DNA from: Telmatactis stephensoni
Lineage: Eukaryota > Cnidaria > Anthozoa > Actiniaria > Isophelliidae
DNA: 64,000 nucleotides
Reading direction: 5' to 3'
Assembly (NCBI GenBank): GCA_029948255.1
Contig: JALIZF010001645.1
Span: 62,001-126,000 of the forward strand
Positions 11,384 to 23,800 of this stretch are shown one piece after another (within the stretch, counting starts at the first letter, position 1; the number at the start of each line of letters is the position of its first letter). The position numbers were made by a program, and so were the translations under genes. A model generated the notes under the pieces. It ran no database searches, had not been told where the DNA came from, and saw only the letters and a list, made by a program, of their open reading frames with translations.

Positions 11384-11604
11384 TTTACAGCCAAATCATT
11401 GCATCGCAACCAGCAAATTACAAATTTTGTTTTGATTTTGGGTTTTTCTGAGCTGTCAATCAGTTTGGGGGCGGAGCTTATTTAAAATCAACCAATCACT
11501 GAACGAATTCGTGAAACCTCCGCCCCCAAGAATGATGGACGGATCAGAAAAGACCAAAATCTTACCAACGTTGGAGGTCAGGATGCAACGATTTTTGCTG
11601 TAAA
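11384..11604. mobile_element. MITE with TTTACAG termini
   Basis: Imperfect inverted termini: left tttacagccaaatcattgca, right reverse complement tttacagcaaaaatcgttgc. The interior holds a second inverted pair (gggggcggag and cctccgccccc). About 221 bp, no coding sequence. Confidence 0.8.
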
Positions 11605-11746
11605 ATTTCCGATAGTATTTGATGGGTTTGTGAACTGTGGTCTACTAGTCAAGAGTGATTTTATTTAACCTGTGAAAAAATAGTCTGCATAATAGATAGT
11701 AGTAGACTCTAAACCAAGTGAGAATTAAGTAATCTACTACATCTTA

Positions 11747-11938
11747 TTAGTATCCACCAACTTGTGGTCTATCACAAGTCCTGCATTCTGATTGGCTACT
11801 CTGCTAGGTGGCTATTTATGATAGCCCCTGGTTGAGAAAAGCACTGATTTTGAAAAGAAAAACAATGGAGGCTGAATTGCAATTTGCAGATGTTTTCTTA
11901 TTTTAAGTTTGACGTACGTCAAAGTTGGTGGATACTAA
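11747..11938. mobile_element. MITE with 17-bp perfect inverted termini
   Basis: Starts TTAGTATCCACCAACTT and ends with its exact reverse complement; 192 bp, no coding sequence. Confidence 0.88.
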
Positions 11939-12014
11939 AACAATTAGACCTTTTGCCCTCATGGGTCACAGGTCAAATAGCCCCAGTAGGATTATGGGTC
12001 TAATTGTTAACTAG

Positions 12015-12413
12015 TACTCAGTCCCGGGGGGGACTCCATTGTAAAAGGATCGGGTATGCTCGTTGGAAATTTTCAAAAATACCCCTAAAAGATACGGAAG
12101 TCTTTTAAGAAGGGCGTGGCTGGACGATTTTTAATCCCCAAGAGATACCAGCGATGATGAGCTAATAAACATTATTATGATGAACATAAAATTGAACGGT
12201 CAACACGCTTTTGTTGGGCAAATTTCTTCCATTTGAGAACAAGATAATAAGCGATGGGCTCTTTTGATACCCTAAGAGAGACCAGGAAATGCTTAAACTC
12301 TAACTTCAATTTTAACACCCTAATAGATACCAAATCGCTTATTTTTACCCCTAGCTAAGAGATACGACGAGCATTCCTGATCCTTTTACAATGGAGTTCC
12401 CCCGGGTACTCAG
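12015..12413. mobile_element. MITE with about 45-bp CCCGGGGG inverted termini
   Basis: Both ends carry the block actccattgtaaaaggatc near a C/G run and a gctcg motif, in inverted orientation. A related element sits at 40819-41217. Interior about 300 bp without coding potential. Confidence 0.85.
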
Positions 12414-12596
12414 TAGTTAGTCAACGTTCTTTAACAGGTTACATAAAATCACTCTACCAGGCCCAGTTGTTGGAAAGACAATTAACACGTACTTTACTTG
12501 GTCAGTTACCAACAAAACCCTTAATTTAGCTCAGAATTAACACTCACCACCATTCAAACAACCACACCCAAATCTATCAGATTTCACATAATATGA

Positions 12597-13012
12597 GGCC
12601 ACGTCCACACGTATGCGTTTACGTTTGTAAACGCATAAAAGTATTTGCATCCACACGAAAACGATGGCCGTTTACAGCGGCATCACACAAACAACGATGC
12701 CAGTAAACGTATACATTTCTATGCGGTTAGACTCGTCCACACGTAAACGCTTCAACTCGAAAACAATGTTAAACGCTATACTGTGCAGGTATTGAATGAT
12801 ATTGTGACGTCAGCGTTTTCGAAAGTATGCGTTACGGGTGTCCACACGTAAACGCTTTTTAGTCGTTTTCAAATTTATCCACATTTGAGAGCGTTTTCGA
12901 AAATATGCGTTTACGGTGAGCGTTTCAGGCGTTTTCGTGTGGATGGAAGGCCTAGTAAATGCATAAAAAAGTATGCATTTACAAACGTAGACGCATACGT
13001 GTAGACGGGGTC
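12597..13012. mobile_element. MITE-like element with nested inverted repeats, hAT-like ends
   Basis: Left cgtccacacgtatgcgttta pairs with right acgcatacgtgtagacgggg. Several further copies of tccacacg plus aaacgc lie inside in both orientations. The overlapping minus-strand ORF is a by-product. Confidence 0.75.
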
Positions 13013-14140
13013 TGAATTGAAACGAGATTTCAGTTATACATAAAGGGAGGGGTGCAAATACCATTGGTTTATACCTATATAAAATTATAGGTAAATAAAT
13101 TTCAAAATTGGAATACAATCTACCTCATTGTGGCTTAAATGCCAATAGAAAAACCTTTCTAGTTTCAAAAATCTAATAATTATCGAGCCATCTTTTAACT
13201 TTTAAAACAATCCCACGTGTATTCAATCTATTCAGGGTCTGTCTGAATTTGGGATAGGGAGTGGGACATCATCCCCTGTCATCGGAATTTTGATTTTTCC
13301 ATATTGCCCTAGAGGAGGGTGCACTGGGTATATATCGCCACTGGGCACATCCCTAGAATTAACTGCAGTGATTAACTTCATCCAGGTCCATAGTAGTGAA
13401 CGTTTCAATTTTTATGTACTAGTAAAGGGATAAGAGGGTTATTTGGCCCCCTTGACGACCACACCCCATGTACCCTCCTGGCATTTACTGTGATATTTAG
13501 ATTTAAGTTAAGGACAAAAATCGCAATAGGATGGTTTGGGCAGTCCATTTGTGCAGTTATTTTGTGAATGAACTATTGCTATCATGAATGCGTTCGTCGA
13601 AAAATGTATTTTTAATGTTTAAGGGCGATCGTTTGGTCCTTTTGTTTTGGTCTTAATTAACGGCTTCTTTTTCGACCCAGCTTATCCTTCTCTTAATTAC
13701 CCAAAGTTCCTTGGGAGAGGTGATGGTTTATGGTCACGTGGTAGCTAGCTCAATAGGCTGTTTTCTTCGGCCATCCTGCACATGTCAAACAACATCTATT
13801 TCTCCAGTGAGAGAATTTACAAAACCCATGTAAACCAACTAGTTTACAAAATGATGCATCCTTTCCATATTCCGCGCATTTCTTCTTTTTGTCTACAAAA
13901 TAAAAAGATGCGTAGTTAAAATGAGGTTCCGTTACTTAGTTACGATATAACGCGTGCTGTGATTGGTCGAATAGCGCAAGATCCCCCATTTGCGTGCGCG
14001 AGCGTGCACCCATGGAAAAAACCCTCAACTTGAGGGTAGCAAGAGTGGTCGAGTGGTTATACCTCTCGTGTCACCGCTGTTGTGCGATTTCCGGACTGGC
14101 ATGACTGGCGTGATTTGAGTTCTGCGTTCCCAAGTGATTC
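13013..14140. other. Non-coding stretch
   Basis: I see no gene or clear element here. Confidence 0.35.
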
Positions 14141-14715
14141 GTCTTGTTAAGACGGACATAGCAGAACACGCTTTGATGTCAAAACACTTGTGTCTTATTA
14201 TGTAACAACGTCTTGAGTATCGAAGCTTTTGCAAGGAAAATTGTCCTCGTGTCACATGGCACGCGAGACAGTTTTCTGCGCAATCTTTGTCACGACAACA
14301 TGTTGCGAGTTTCTGAATCGTCTTCAAAAACCTGCAACAAAATATGATGAATTTTGTTGAAAGTTGGCTCGTGCAACATCTTTGCCTTCGATTTTTCACG
14401 CAACAAAATGGCGGCTGTTGGCGAAGTAAGATAATAACACGCCAAGAAGACGTTTGGATGAAAGTAATAGGCGAAAACTTCTCGCGTTCGTCCAAAGAAA
14501 AACAATTCTTTGGGGATCAATTTTAAAAGTGTCCAAAATTTTAAACCAAAAGCCACAGACAGAGCTGCCGTACAAGTCACGTCACGCACGTTATTTTGCA
14601 AGGAAAATCGTTCCGTGTAACAAACCCTGTGACAACAACAATTTTTGGCGCCACATTGCGCGGAAAATCGTCGTTGCAAGTCGTCTTGTGTTACACCACC
14701 TTAAAGCGTGTCCAC
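14141..14715. repeat. Complex repeat region downstream of the ADAMTS stop
   Basis: Rich in gcaaca, ttgcg and gtgtaac motifs resembling the GTTACAC element family at 15803, 25285 and 48967. Overlapping small ORFs on both strands share no family features. Confidence 0.4.
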
Positions 14716-14721
14716 GTGCCA

Positions 14722-14892
14722 TCAACGTACGGGATTCAAAGTACCTTTCTTCTTAGGGCATGCACGGTACGAACATTTCTGATAATGTTTAGGTTTCTGT
14801 GATTTGGAACATCCACCAGTTACTCTACCAGTGTCTGTATTGTAACACTTGACTATACGTTTACGCATTCCACTACCACAAGTTGCTGAACA
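14722..14892 (-). CDS. ADAMTS-like: ADAMTS exon 22: TSP1-6 and stop
   Basis: After ctttcag; encodes [20 protein letters not shown] through [17 protein letters not shown] and TGA at 14724-14722. A GT in the lysine run (AAAG/GTACTT) could act as a donor to a further exon, for example a PLAC exon, but none was seen. Confidence 0.8.
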   Translation of the reverse strand, partial: CSATCGSGMRKRIVKCYNTDTGRVTGGCSKSQKPKHYQKCSYRACPKKKGTLNPVR

Positions 14893-17800
14893 CTGAAAGA
14901 AAAATTGAATTAATTATCGATCGAACGATCTAAAAGATTCCATTTTCCGTGCATCGGTAGTTTCACGAACGATTGAAAATCAGCAATAGTGTATTTTCAT
15001 AATACAAGACCATGTACGGTACATGACAGAATCTTCGCATACGTGTATTGCCTCTGCTTCCGTCGCTCGTTAAAACCAGGCTTAATAGATGACTTTCAAA
15101 AATGGCGGCGTAGTACATGAGAACGAGGCCACAAAGGCCTTGTTACCAGAAAATAAGTGTGGCGACACTTCTATTGCTATCAAAGACGATGTGTTCCTCT
15201 TCCTTTTAAAATACCTATTTTATGTGCATTTTACAGGATAATTTTTATATATTTAGAATCATTTGATGCGATGTTGATTTTGGAGGCCTTTCTGGCCTCG
15301 TTATCGTGAACAATGAGCCCGCCATTTTTGAAAGTCGTCTATAGATATACAGACGGACGGCACTGGTTTTTTTTTTTTTTTGTCGGCGTATTCTTATCTA
15401 TTTTTGACGTCATTTGTGCATCTATTAAACTGCAAACGCATACACTATACTGTGACGTCATCCGTGCATCTGTACTTTTCTCGACCAATAAGATCTCGCG
15501 TAATCTTTACACGCGCTTTGATTGGCCGAGAAAAACTACGGATGCAGAATAGTATTCTAATTGATGTGCTGTAAATAGTTTTACCTTGGTCCACTGTCCT
15601 GCTTTCCATGCTAAGCAAGGTTTCATACGACATTTTCTATGTTTAGCTGGTTTCAATCGTCGATCACAGTGTCGATGTGAACCAGGGCAGTGCACACGAC
15701 GTGTCTGTACTCCTTGACCACACTTGACTGAACACTAGAACAAAGTGGATTATATTTTAGAACAAAAGCGCGCGCTCTTGTTTTGGTTTTAATGGCGCTG
15801 CATGTTACACAGTGCAATTTTTTTCTGCAACTTGGCGCTGCGAAGCAAGTTGCACGAACTATTGCATAGAAGCGTAACGCCGTAAAACTTTACTGTAATT
15901 GTTTTGTCGCAATAAATTTGCACGATGCAGGTTATATTGCACGCTGCAATGGTCAATGCAACTTGTTTCGCAACGCCATTGCGAGACGAGTCGCAAAAAC
16001 CTGCACCGTGTAACAGAGTCTTAATTGAAAGTGGTTAATAGTTTGCTTTAGCATTTTGAGAATATCTTTTCGATCTTCGACTACAAAAAATTTTCAACCT
16101 CTTAAGTTATAAACTTCGTTTCCCGGCCCATGTCTGACGTCATCAAAAACCGCTGACAAATTAAGTTTATTTATTTATTCATTTATTTACAAAACTTTCA
16201 CCTTCACATTAAAATAAAATTATACTACTATACTAAAATATATATATATAACTATAAGTATAGAAAAAATGTAAAAGAAAAGAAAAAATATGGAAGGTGT
16301 GGGACAGCACAACAGAGCTAGGCTCCACATTAAGTGCACCCATTAAATAATATTATAAAACTAGTAAAAAAAAAAACAAAATACATTATCCCCACCCTTC
16401 CCTCCCTCTCATTGAACATATATTTATTTAGCACTCTATATATAATGCCTATATTTGTATAGCTGATTATATCCATTAAATATATAAGGCAAATTTTGTA
16501 AAAAATATTTAAAAATATAAATTCCATTCAAATTATGTAAGATAAAACCCCCATCCCTCCCCTCATTGGTCATATATTAGTAGCAGCAGCGCTTAGGAGA
16601 CGGAATGTTACATACAGAACAACATTTAGGACAAATAGATTTCCAGGTGTTAAAATTATCCACATCATAAGCATTAGTAAGCGCATTATTATAGTACTTT
16701 AGAAGAGATGATTTAAAATGGTTAATTGAAGAAGAGGAACGGACTGAAGAAGGCAGGTTATTCCATAGCTTGGGCAGTCGATTGAAATAGCTAGCTTGAA
16801 AAAGTTTAGTGCGGCAATAAGGAATTATTACATCATAGTTAGAATTATGGCGAGTTACTCTTTGGTTAGTGCGAGGCTTCACAAACTGGTCAATAGCGAT
16901 GTTATAGTGACCAATGCGACACTTAAAGTAAAAAACTAAATCCTTTAACTCGTGCCAATAAGACACAGGAAGTAAATTTAACTTATTAAGACGATCGTGA
17001 TAAGTAGTAACTCTATCATAGTAATTCATATTTAAGATGTATTTTGTAGCCCTGCGTTGAAGACCCTCTACTTTACTAAGATTACCAATACTCTGGGGAG
17101 CCCAGATCTCACTAGCGTAACCTATGTGGGGTCGAACAAAAGAAAGATAAAGAAGTTTCCTTGTCTTAATATCAAAGGACTTTAAACTGTGCCTGCGCAA
17201 AAACCCTAGCATTCTATATCCCTTAGCTAATGCATGATCAATATGATTATTCCACTTTAAATCATTTGACACTATGACCCCAAGATCTTTTAAAGACGAT
17301 ACATAATTTAATATACTAGAGTCCATCATATAATTATACTTAATAGGTTGATGCTTGCGTGTTACAGTCAGTATTTCACACTTTGAGCTGTTGAATCGTA
17401 ATTGCCATGATTGACTCCAACATTGCAGATTGTTAAGGTCCTCTTGAAGGGCATCACAGTCAGTAGTGTCCTTTATGGTTCTAAAGCACTTTGAGTCGTC
17501 TGCGAATAGGGCCATGCGGTTGTCAATAGCAGCAGGGAGGTCGTTCACATACACCAAGAATAGCAATGGGCCAAGTATGCTTCCTTGGGGCACTCCAGAG
17601 GCAACAGGAAGGCTACTTGATGTATAACCATGCACTAGACAACGTTGATGTCGATTACAAAGATAGCTGTCGAACCATTTCAGGAGTTGACCACTAATAC
17701 CATACTGGCAGAGCTTAAAGAGAAGATGTTGATGTGACACACTGTCAAAAGCTTTAGCCAAATCCAAGAAAACAATGTCTGATTGCAAACCATTGTCTAG

Positions 17801-20800
17801 ATTCTGACCGATTTCATGATAGAATGTTAATAACTGCGTTACTGTAGAGCGTCCCTGAAGAAAACCATGCTGAGAATCGTCAAAAAGAGCATAGAGATGG
17901 TCTTTGACATAATTAAATATGCATCGCTCTAAAACCTTTGAGATGACACTAAGTAGAGAAATGGGGCGATAGTTCATCACGTCATCACGCTTACCCTTTT
18001 TATGGACTGGTACTACTAAGGAGTTTTTCCACTCAGCAGGCAAATCACCAGTTGAGAGTGATAAGTTGAACAGGCGACAGATGGAAGGGGCCAGTTCCAA
18101 AGCACATTCTTTAAGGATGAACGTCGGCAGACCATCAGGACCTGGAGCTTTATGTGGATCAAGCTTAGCCAGCACCTGGGAGACCATTTCCTCAGATAGG
18201 TTAGGACTATCTATCAGTGGTATATTCTTAGGCGTGGTTAACGTGATTGAATCGTCATTAGCATTTTGAGTAAATGTTGAATAGAAGAAGCTGTTGAAGG
18301 CTTCCGCTTTATCAGCAGCAGAGCAATAATTGATATCTTTAAACGTAACAGAGGCAGGAATAGAGTTCGACTTGGTCTTGTGGCGGAAATAACTCCAAAA
18401 TCGTTTCGGGTTTTCTTTCAATGAGTCTCCAAGTAAATCGTTATACTCCTTGATCTTTTTGTTGATAAGATCTTTCGATTCTCTTCTTAAGTCCCTATAT
18501 TTCGCACGATGACGTTCGCTGTTAAGCCTTTTTGCTGCTCGCCTAGCTGTCTCTTTTTTCTTTAACAGATGTATTACTTCCTTGTCTATCCATGGTGGGG
18601 TATTCGCGTCTTTTACCTTGATCTTAGGAACGTGAGAGTCAATGATGTCTATGAAAGCCGCTTTCCATTTTATCCAACAACTGTTGACATTGGTGCTACT
18701 GAAGCTGTCCATAATATTGGAGCTCTGACAAATGTCCTCTTTAAGTTGTTTGAGATCAACACCCTTGAAGTTATAGGCATAGCGCACAGGTTTCTTTATG
18801 AGTCGTAGATTACCAATAATATCAAATTCGATTAGGTGATGATCGGTAGAGAGACCAGCTTCGTTTGGACTGATTGTCTCTAAATTTACTACTCTACCAG
18901 GTACATTAGTGATGACAAGGTCCAATACATTACTACCGTGGGTAGGCAATGTGTTTAGCTGGAAGAAAGAGTAATCATTTAGAGTTTCACAGAATAGAGC
19001 GTCAGCTGAATTTTGAGAATTTACAAATCCACAATTGTCAATCCAAGTAACATCAGGAAAATTGAAATCTCCCATAATTATGGACTGGCTCTTCATTAAA
19101 CGAGAACAGTTGGACAGAAAGATGGAGAAACGATTAAGGAATTCAGAATCACTATTTGGCGGTCTGTACAAAACACTTGTTAGGATCTTGGAGGAACCTG
19201 TCAGGTTCATTTCTACACAAACCATCTCCAAATCGGTTTCTAGGTCCGATCTTCTTCTACATGGAATTGAAGTTTTAACCGCTAACAATACACCACCACC
19301 AACTCTACCAATTCGATCGCGTCTGTAGATCGTATAACCTTTTTCAAGAATTTCTGTGTCCTTGATAGAGTCGTTTAGCCATGTTTCTGTAACTCCAATG
19401 ACATCGTAATCATTGCAGAAGACAAATTTCTGGAAAGAAGTTAGTTGGCAAATTCTTTCATTACCAGGGCCTTTCTGTATACTCTTTAGACTCCTGGCGT
19501 TGAGATGCACAGTTTTAATGTCATTCTTCTTTAGAATAAGGCCAGATGTATTGGCGTTTTGTTGTGGTCTTCTATCTTGCAAATTAGTAGGTCCCGGGTT
19601 TAATTTAAAAGTCAAATCACCTTCCAAAACATGAAACGTTGCGGTAGAGTTAGAATAATAACTACATGGGCATTTGGATCTCTTTATCCTTACATTCTTG
19701 TGAGATCTTTTCGGCCAAGAACACAAAAGGCAATTAGTGTTCTCCACAACGTTATTGTTTGAAGTACTGCCATCCGTAACCTCTAGCTTGCTCAAGCAGA
19801 ATGAAGACGATACAAATCTTGTTTTTTCGTGAAGGCTAGACAACTTCGATACATTCAAACTGCGTCCAGACGAACTCCTGTGTCTTATGCAGTCACTCAA
19901 AAGACATTTCATTTTCTTTCACTGCTATACTAATATATCACCTGATGAATGGAAAATTTTCGAGAGAATTGTAACAATGGGCACGCTTTAATTGGAGCCT
20001 AGCTCTGTTGCATGTCCCTCACCTTTATATATTTTATATTTTTATTTATTATTTTATTTGTTGTTTTAATTCTATTATTGGTGAAAGTTTAATAAATAAA
20101 TAAATAAAGGTCCAAATAGTTTCAGTTGTCCTGTAAAATAGAGAACCCGCGTCTTTCAGGAGCACGTCTAGAGGTCAAATTGATTTCTGCTTCCATTTGG
20201 TCAACATGCTCCGTTTTACGTGACACTAGCTAAAGCTAACACTAAAGCGCCGTACTATATGCCTGAGTTAGTCTTTAGCGAATAGACTAATAAGGTATTT
20301 GTTTTAGGGCTTCCAGAAATTTAACTCCCCCCACCCAACCCACAAGACCAAGCCCCCCCCCCCCCGACCAAGCTCCATTTACTTCAAAATCCTCATCGAG
20401 CAAGAAATTTATCTTACCTTGCTCCAGGGTCCTCGTATCCACGTACGACATTTCCCACCTCTGCACGTGACAATCCCAGCAGCACCATGTGGCATTGGGT
20501 GTGGTGCTTCTCTGTCAACAACGTTGGCTTCGTCCATGTATGGTGACCTTAGTAATAACTGTACAGAATAAATGAATCGATATATCTCTGATATCAAACC
20601 AGAATGCAAAACGTACCATAATTTGTTTTCAATCAACCGATTTGCGATGACTTGCGGCAATTTTGAACAAACTCAAAGTTTCTCTGTAATTAAATGATCC
20701 AATATATCGACAGCTAAAACACAAACTATACTGTTCACTGAATTGCATTCGCGTTTTCACAAGGCGAAAAAATGAACTCGTTCAATTGCGCATGCCGTCT

Positions 20801-23800
20801 ATAAGAACATTTGAAATTTCGTTCGTTGACCGTGTTTCGTCGTAATGAAACCGCGTGGCATTTCACGGTCAAGCTCCATAGTTGTAAACGACCCTGACAC
20901 TAGTCCAACAAAAGTATTTTCTGTATGATTCTCAAGGCAGATGTAAAAAAAGCGATTGTATTTAGTCAAGTGAATGCGAAAACAGGCGAAGCCGTTACAA
21001 TCGTTGTTAACTTGCTTGTACGCCGTTCGAGACATCGCGAAAAAAGAACTCAAATATTATAACTAGGTTAAAGAACACGGCGATCAAACGCAATGCGCAC
21101 GCTCAGAATCTCTTTAATCGTTCCCAGGTTTTCGCGGAAATTTGCAAAGAAAATAGGCGTTTACGATGGGTTGTGACAAACGACTAAAAATAACGAAACT
21201 ACTGTAAAGATAACGTTAATATTCACATAACTCATAGAACCAACAAGGAACTAAATATTTAGTGTTTCACTCACACTCACATCGTTACTTAAAGAAGCAA
21301 CGACGTAAAAAGGCTACGTGATATGGCAAACCGTATCAGCAGTCTTTATTCTAAAATATGGTATGGGATTCCTGTGGTCAAGACGTGGCCTTCAAAGTCC
21401 CTCGTAAGCCGGCAAAATCTCGCACATGCGCAGAATGTTGACCGCCGTGTTAGGTTAAAGTTGATTTTAAACAAAAGGATTGCTCACCTTGGAGTACAGG
21501 AATTTATTGGTAACTTTACAGTCCCCAGCCTTACAGTACTGCCACGTGATTGGTTTAGAATTCTTATCACAAGGGTGCTGTGTTGAGTTGCCATGACTAC
21601 AAACAACATTGCGCCGTTGAGTTCCTTGTCCACAAGTTACAGAACACTGAAAAAATATAATAATAGTCTATATTGGAAAATTACAAGTTACAAAACGAAC
21701 CTGTATTACAATACTGAAAAAAAATACAATGATTTGATAATTTGTACAGAGAACAAAGTGATATTTGTTATGCATAGCTGGAATTTCAAAAAATTCAAAA
21801 AGCGTCATTTTTGTTACGATTAAGCCTTCCGTCCACACTAAAACAGAGGTTTTTTTTGGTTTGTTGAAACGCTAGTGAGGATAGCGCGGAACGCTTTGAA
21901 AAAAATGTGTTTTCAATTTTATCAGGATTAGTGTTGTTAATTGATTTTATATTGATTTGTTCGCTTTTATCACTGCGCGTGGAAAAGAACAAACGATGCA
22001 AGATTTGAGCAAGTTAAGCTGGGTTGATCGATTTAAGAAACGACAACCTTCTTTAGACTTTATAGCCTTGCAATATCAATTGTTGCTTCTGCGCATGTGC
22101 GCAAAGCAACTATTGGCATCATATCGTCTGGAATCCAAGGGAAGAAGATATCAACGGATTCCCTTGCCAAACTAATAAATTATCACCTGTGAATTTAGAA
22201 GACATACACTTATTTCAAAAATCGTTGACGCAAGTCAAGCAACATGCGTGAAGCCAAGACCGAAATGAATGCTGGTTTTATGGTGGTAATGATTCAGATC
22301 ACACTTGTTATAAACAGAATAAAGTGCAATATAGTAACAAGCACGTGAAAATGACCATATTTTGTAATTAGTTCTATAGAAACAAGTGTGATTCGAATAC
22401 ATTACCATCATAAAACCAGCATTCATTTCGGTCTTGGCTTGACGCTCGTAGCTTGACTTGCGACAACGATTTTTGAAATAAGTGTATATTTCGGCCCGCG
22501 ATGTGAGATGGCTGATTGTACAGGGCTAAATAAATATATTCAATTAGTTCCAGGGCCCAGTGGCATAAAACGTTGGACGTACATTTAACTGTTAACATTG
22601 GACGTTCAGCTCAGTTAAACCACTGTTAAAAACGTCTGACAACAGCAGTTACGTCCGACGTTACGTTTTATGCAACTGGACTCAGAATTTCCAAACATAC
22701 CTTAGTCCATTTCCCAACCGTCCAGGGTGGTGGGCATTTCCGTTTGGCGCAAGCTCGTACAGATCTAGGCTTCTTTTTCACGCATGCTTCATCTTTGAGA
22801 GCAATTTGTTCGTCGTTTTTAATGCTTCGTACACAAAGAACTGAACGTACGGCCACGCCCCTACCACATGACTTAGAACATGATTGCCACGGTCCAGTGT
22901 ACCAGCTAAAGAGGAAAACATTATTGTTATAAGAAAAACTTAACAACTACTATTAGGAGGATACTGTCGGAGACGCACGTCACGCGATAGGACGTCTTGC
23001 ACGCTTTTGCAAACGCACGTTACGTGATGACCTTTGCGATCACGGGTCACGTGATGAGACGTGTTACATGCTTTTGCGTCACGTGATGAGACGTGTTATG
23101 CACGAGCGTCAACGTGAAAACTTTTGTTAATATTGTACAATACATGTGCTTCACCCGCGGGAGCTGAAGTCGTGGGAAATAACTGAAGCTAGGAGACCCG
23201 AACGAGTCTCAAATAATATCCCAAATTTAGGACGTGTGTGGAGATCTCAGTTCCGTATATGCTCTCTTGCCATAAATAGACATCACTCTAAGGGTCGGAC
23301 ATCCTGTGTTTGATAAAAGAGGAGGTAGACTGAGGAGGGAAAATAAAGGAGAGATGCCAACATTTCTTCCTTTTGCGCTTTATCGCCTCAATTGTAGTCT
23401 CCTACGTATCCGGAGTCACGCAACTGAGGTGTCACGCGACGAGACTAAGACGGCTTCGTAGAAGAGTACCTCAGTCGCCTCACTAGACTTTCAATATCAC
23501 CGATCCACATGAAGCTCAAAAAGTTGCAAGCGAGGCTAAATTTTGTAATGTCGTGTAGTCATCTAACGTAACTGTTATCTTATCTTCAAAGAGCAGATTT
23601 CTTGTAAAGGGGAGGGTGCAGTGTAATTAGGAGAGAAGCATTTCCTGTCCCTATTAGGGAGCTTAAGCACGAGACGTTTTTCGTAACACGGACATCACGC
23701 GTACGTTTTTGTCCGTGCGCGCGCCGTCATAGATGTAGATAAAAGATCTAAAGATAAAATCTTCAACGTGAGAAAGCCTAAACTGACGCTCTAGCGAGAA

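Noticed and set aside
14025..14802. Cluster of 60-156-codon ORFs on both strands
   Set aside because: Overlapping frames in a repeat-rich region past the ADAMTS stop; no family features.
18066..19634. Plus-strand ORFs of 67-97 codons
   Set aside because: Shadows of the LINE ORF on the other strand.
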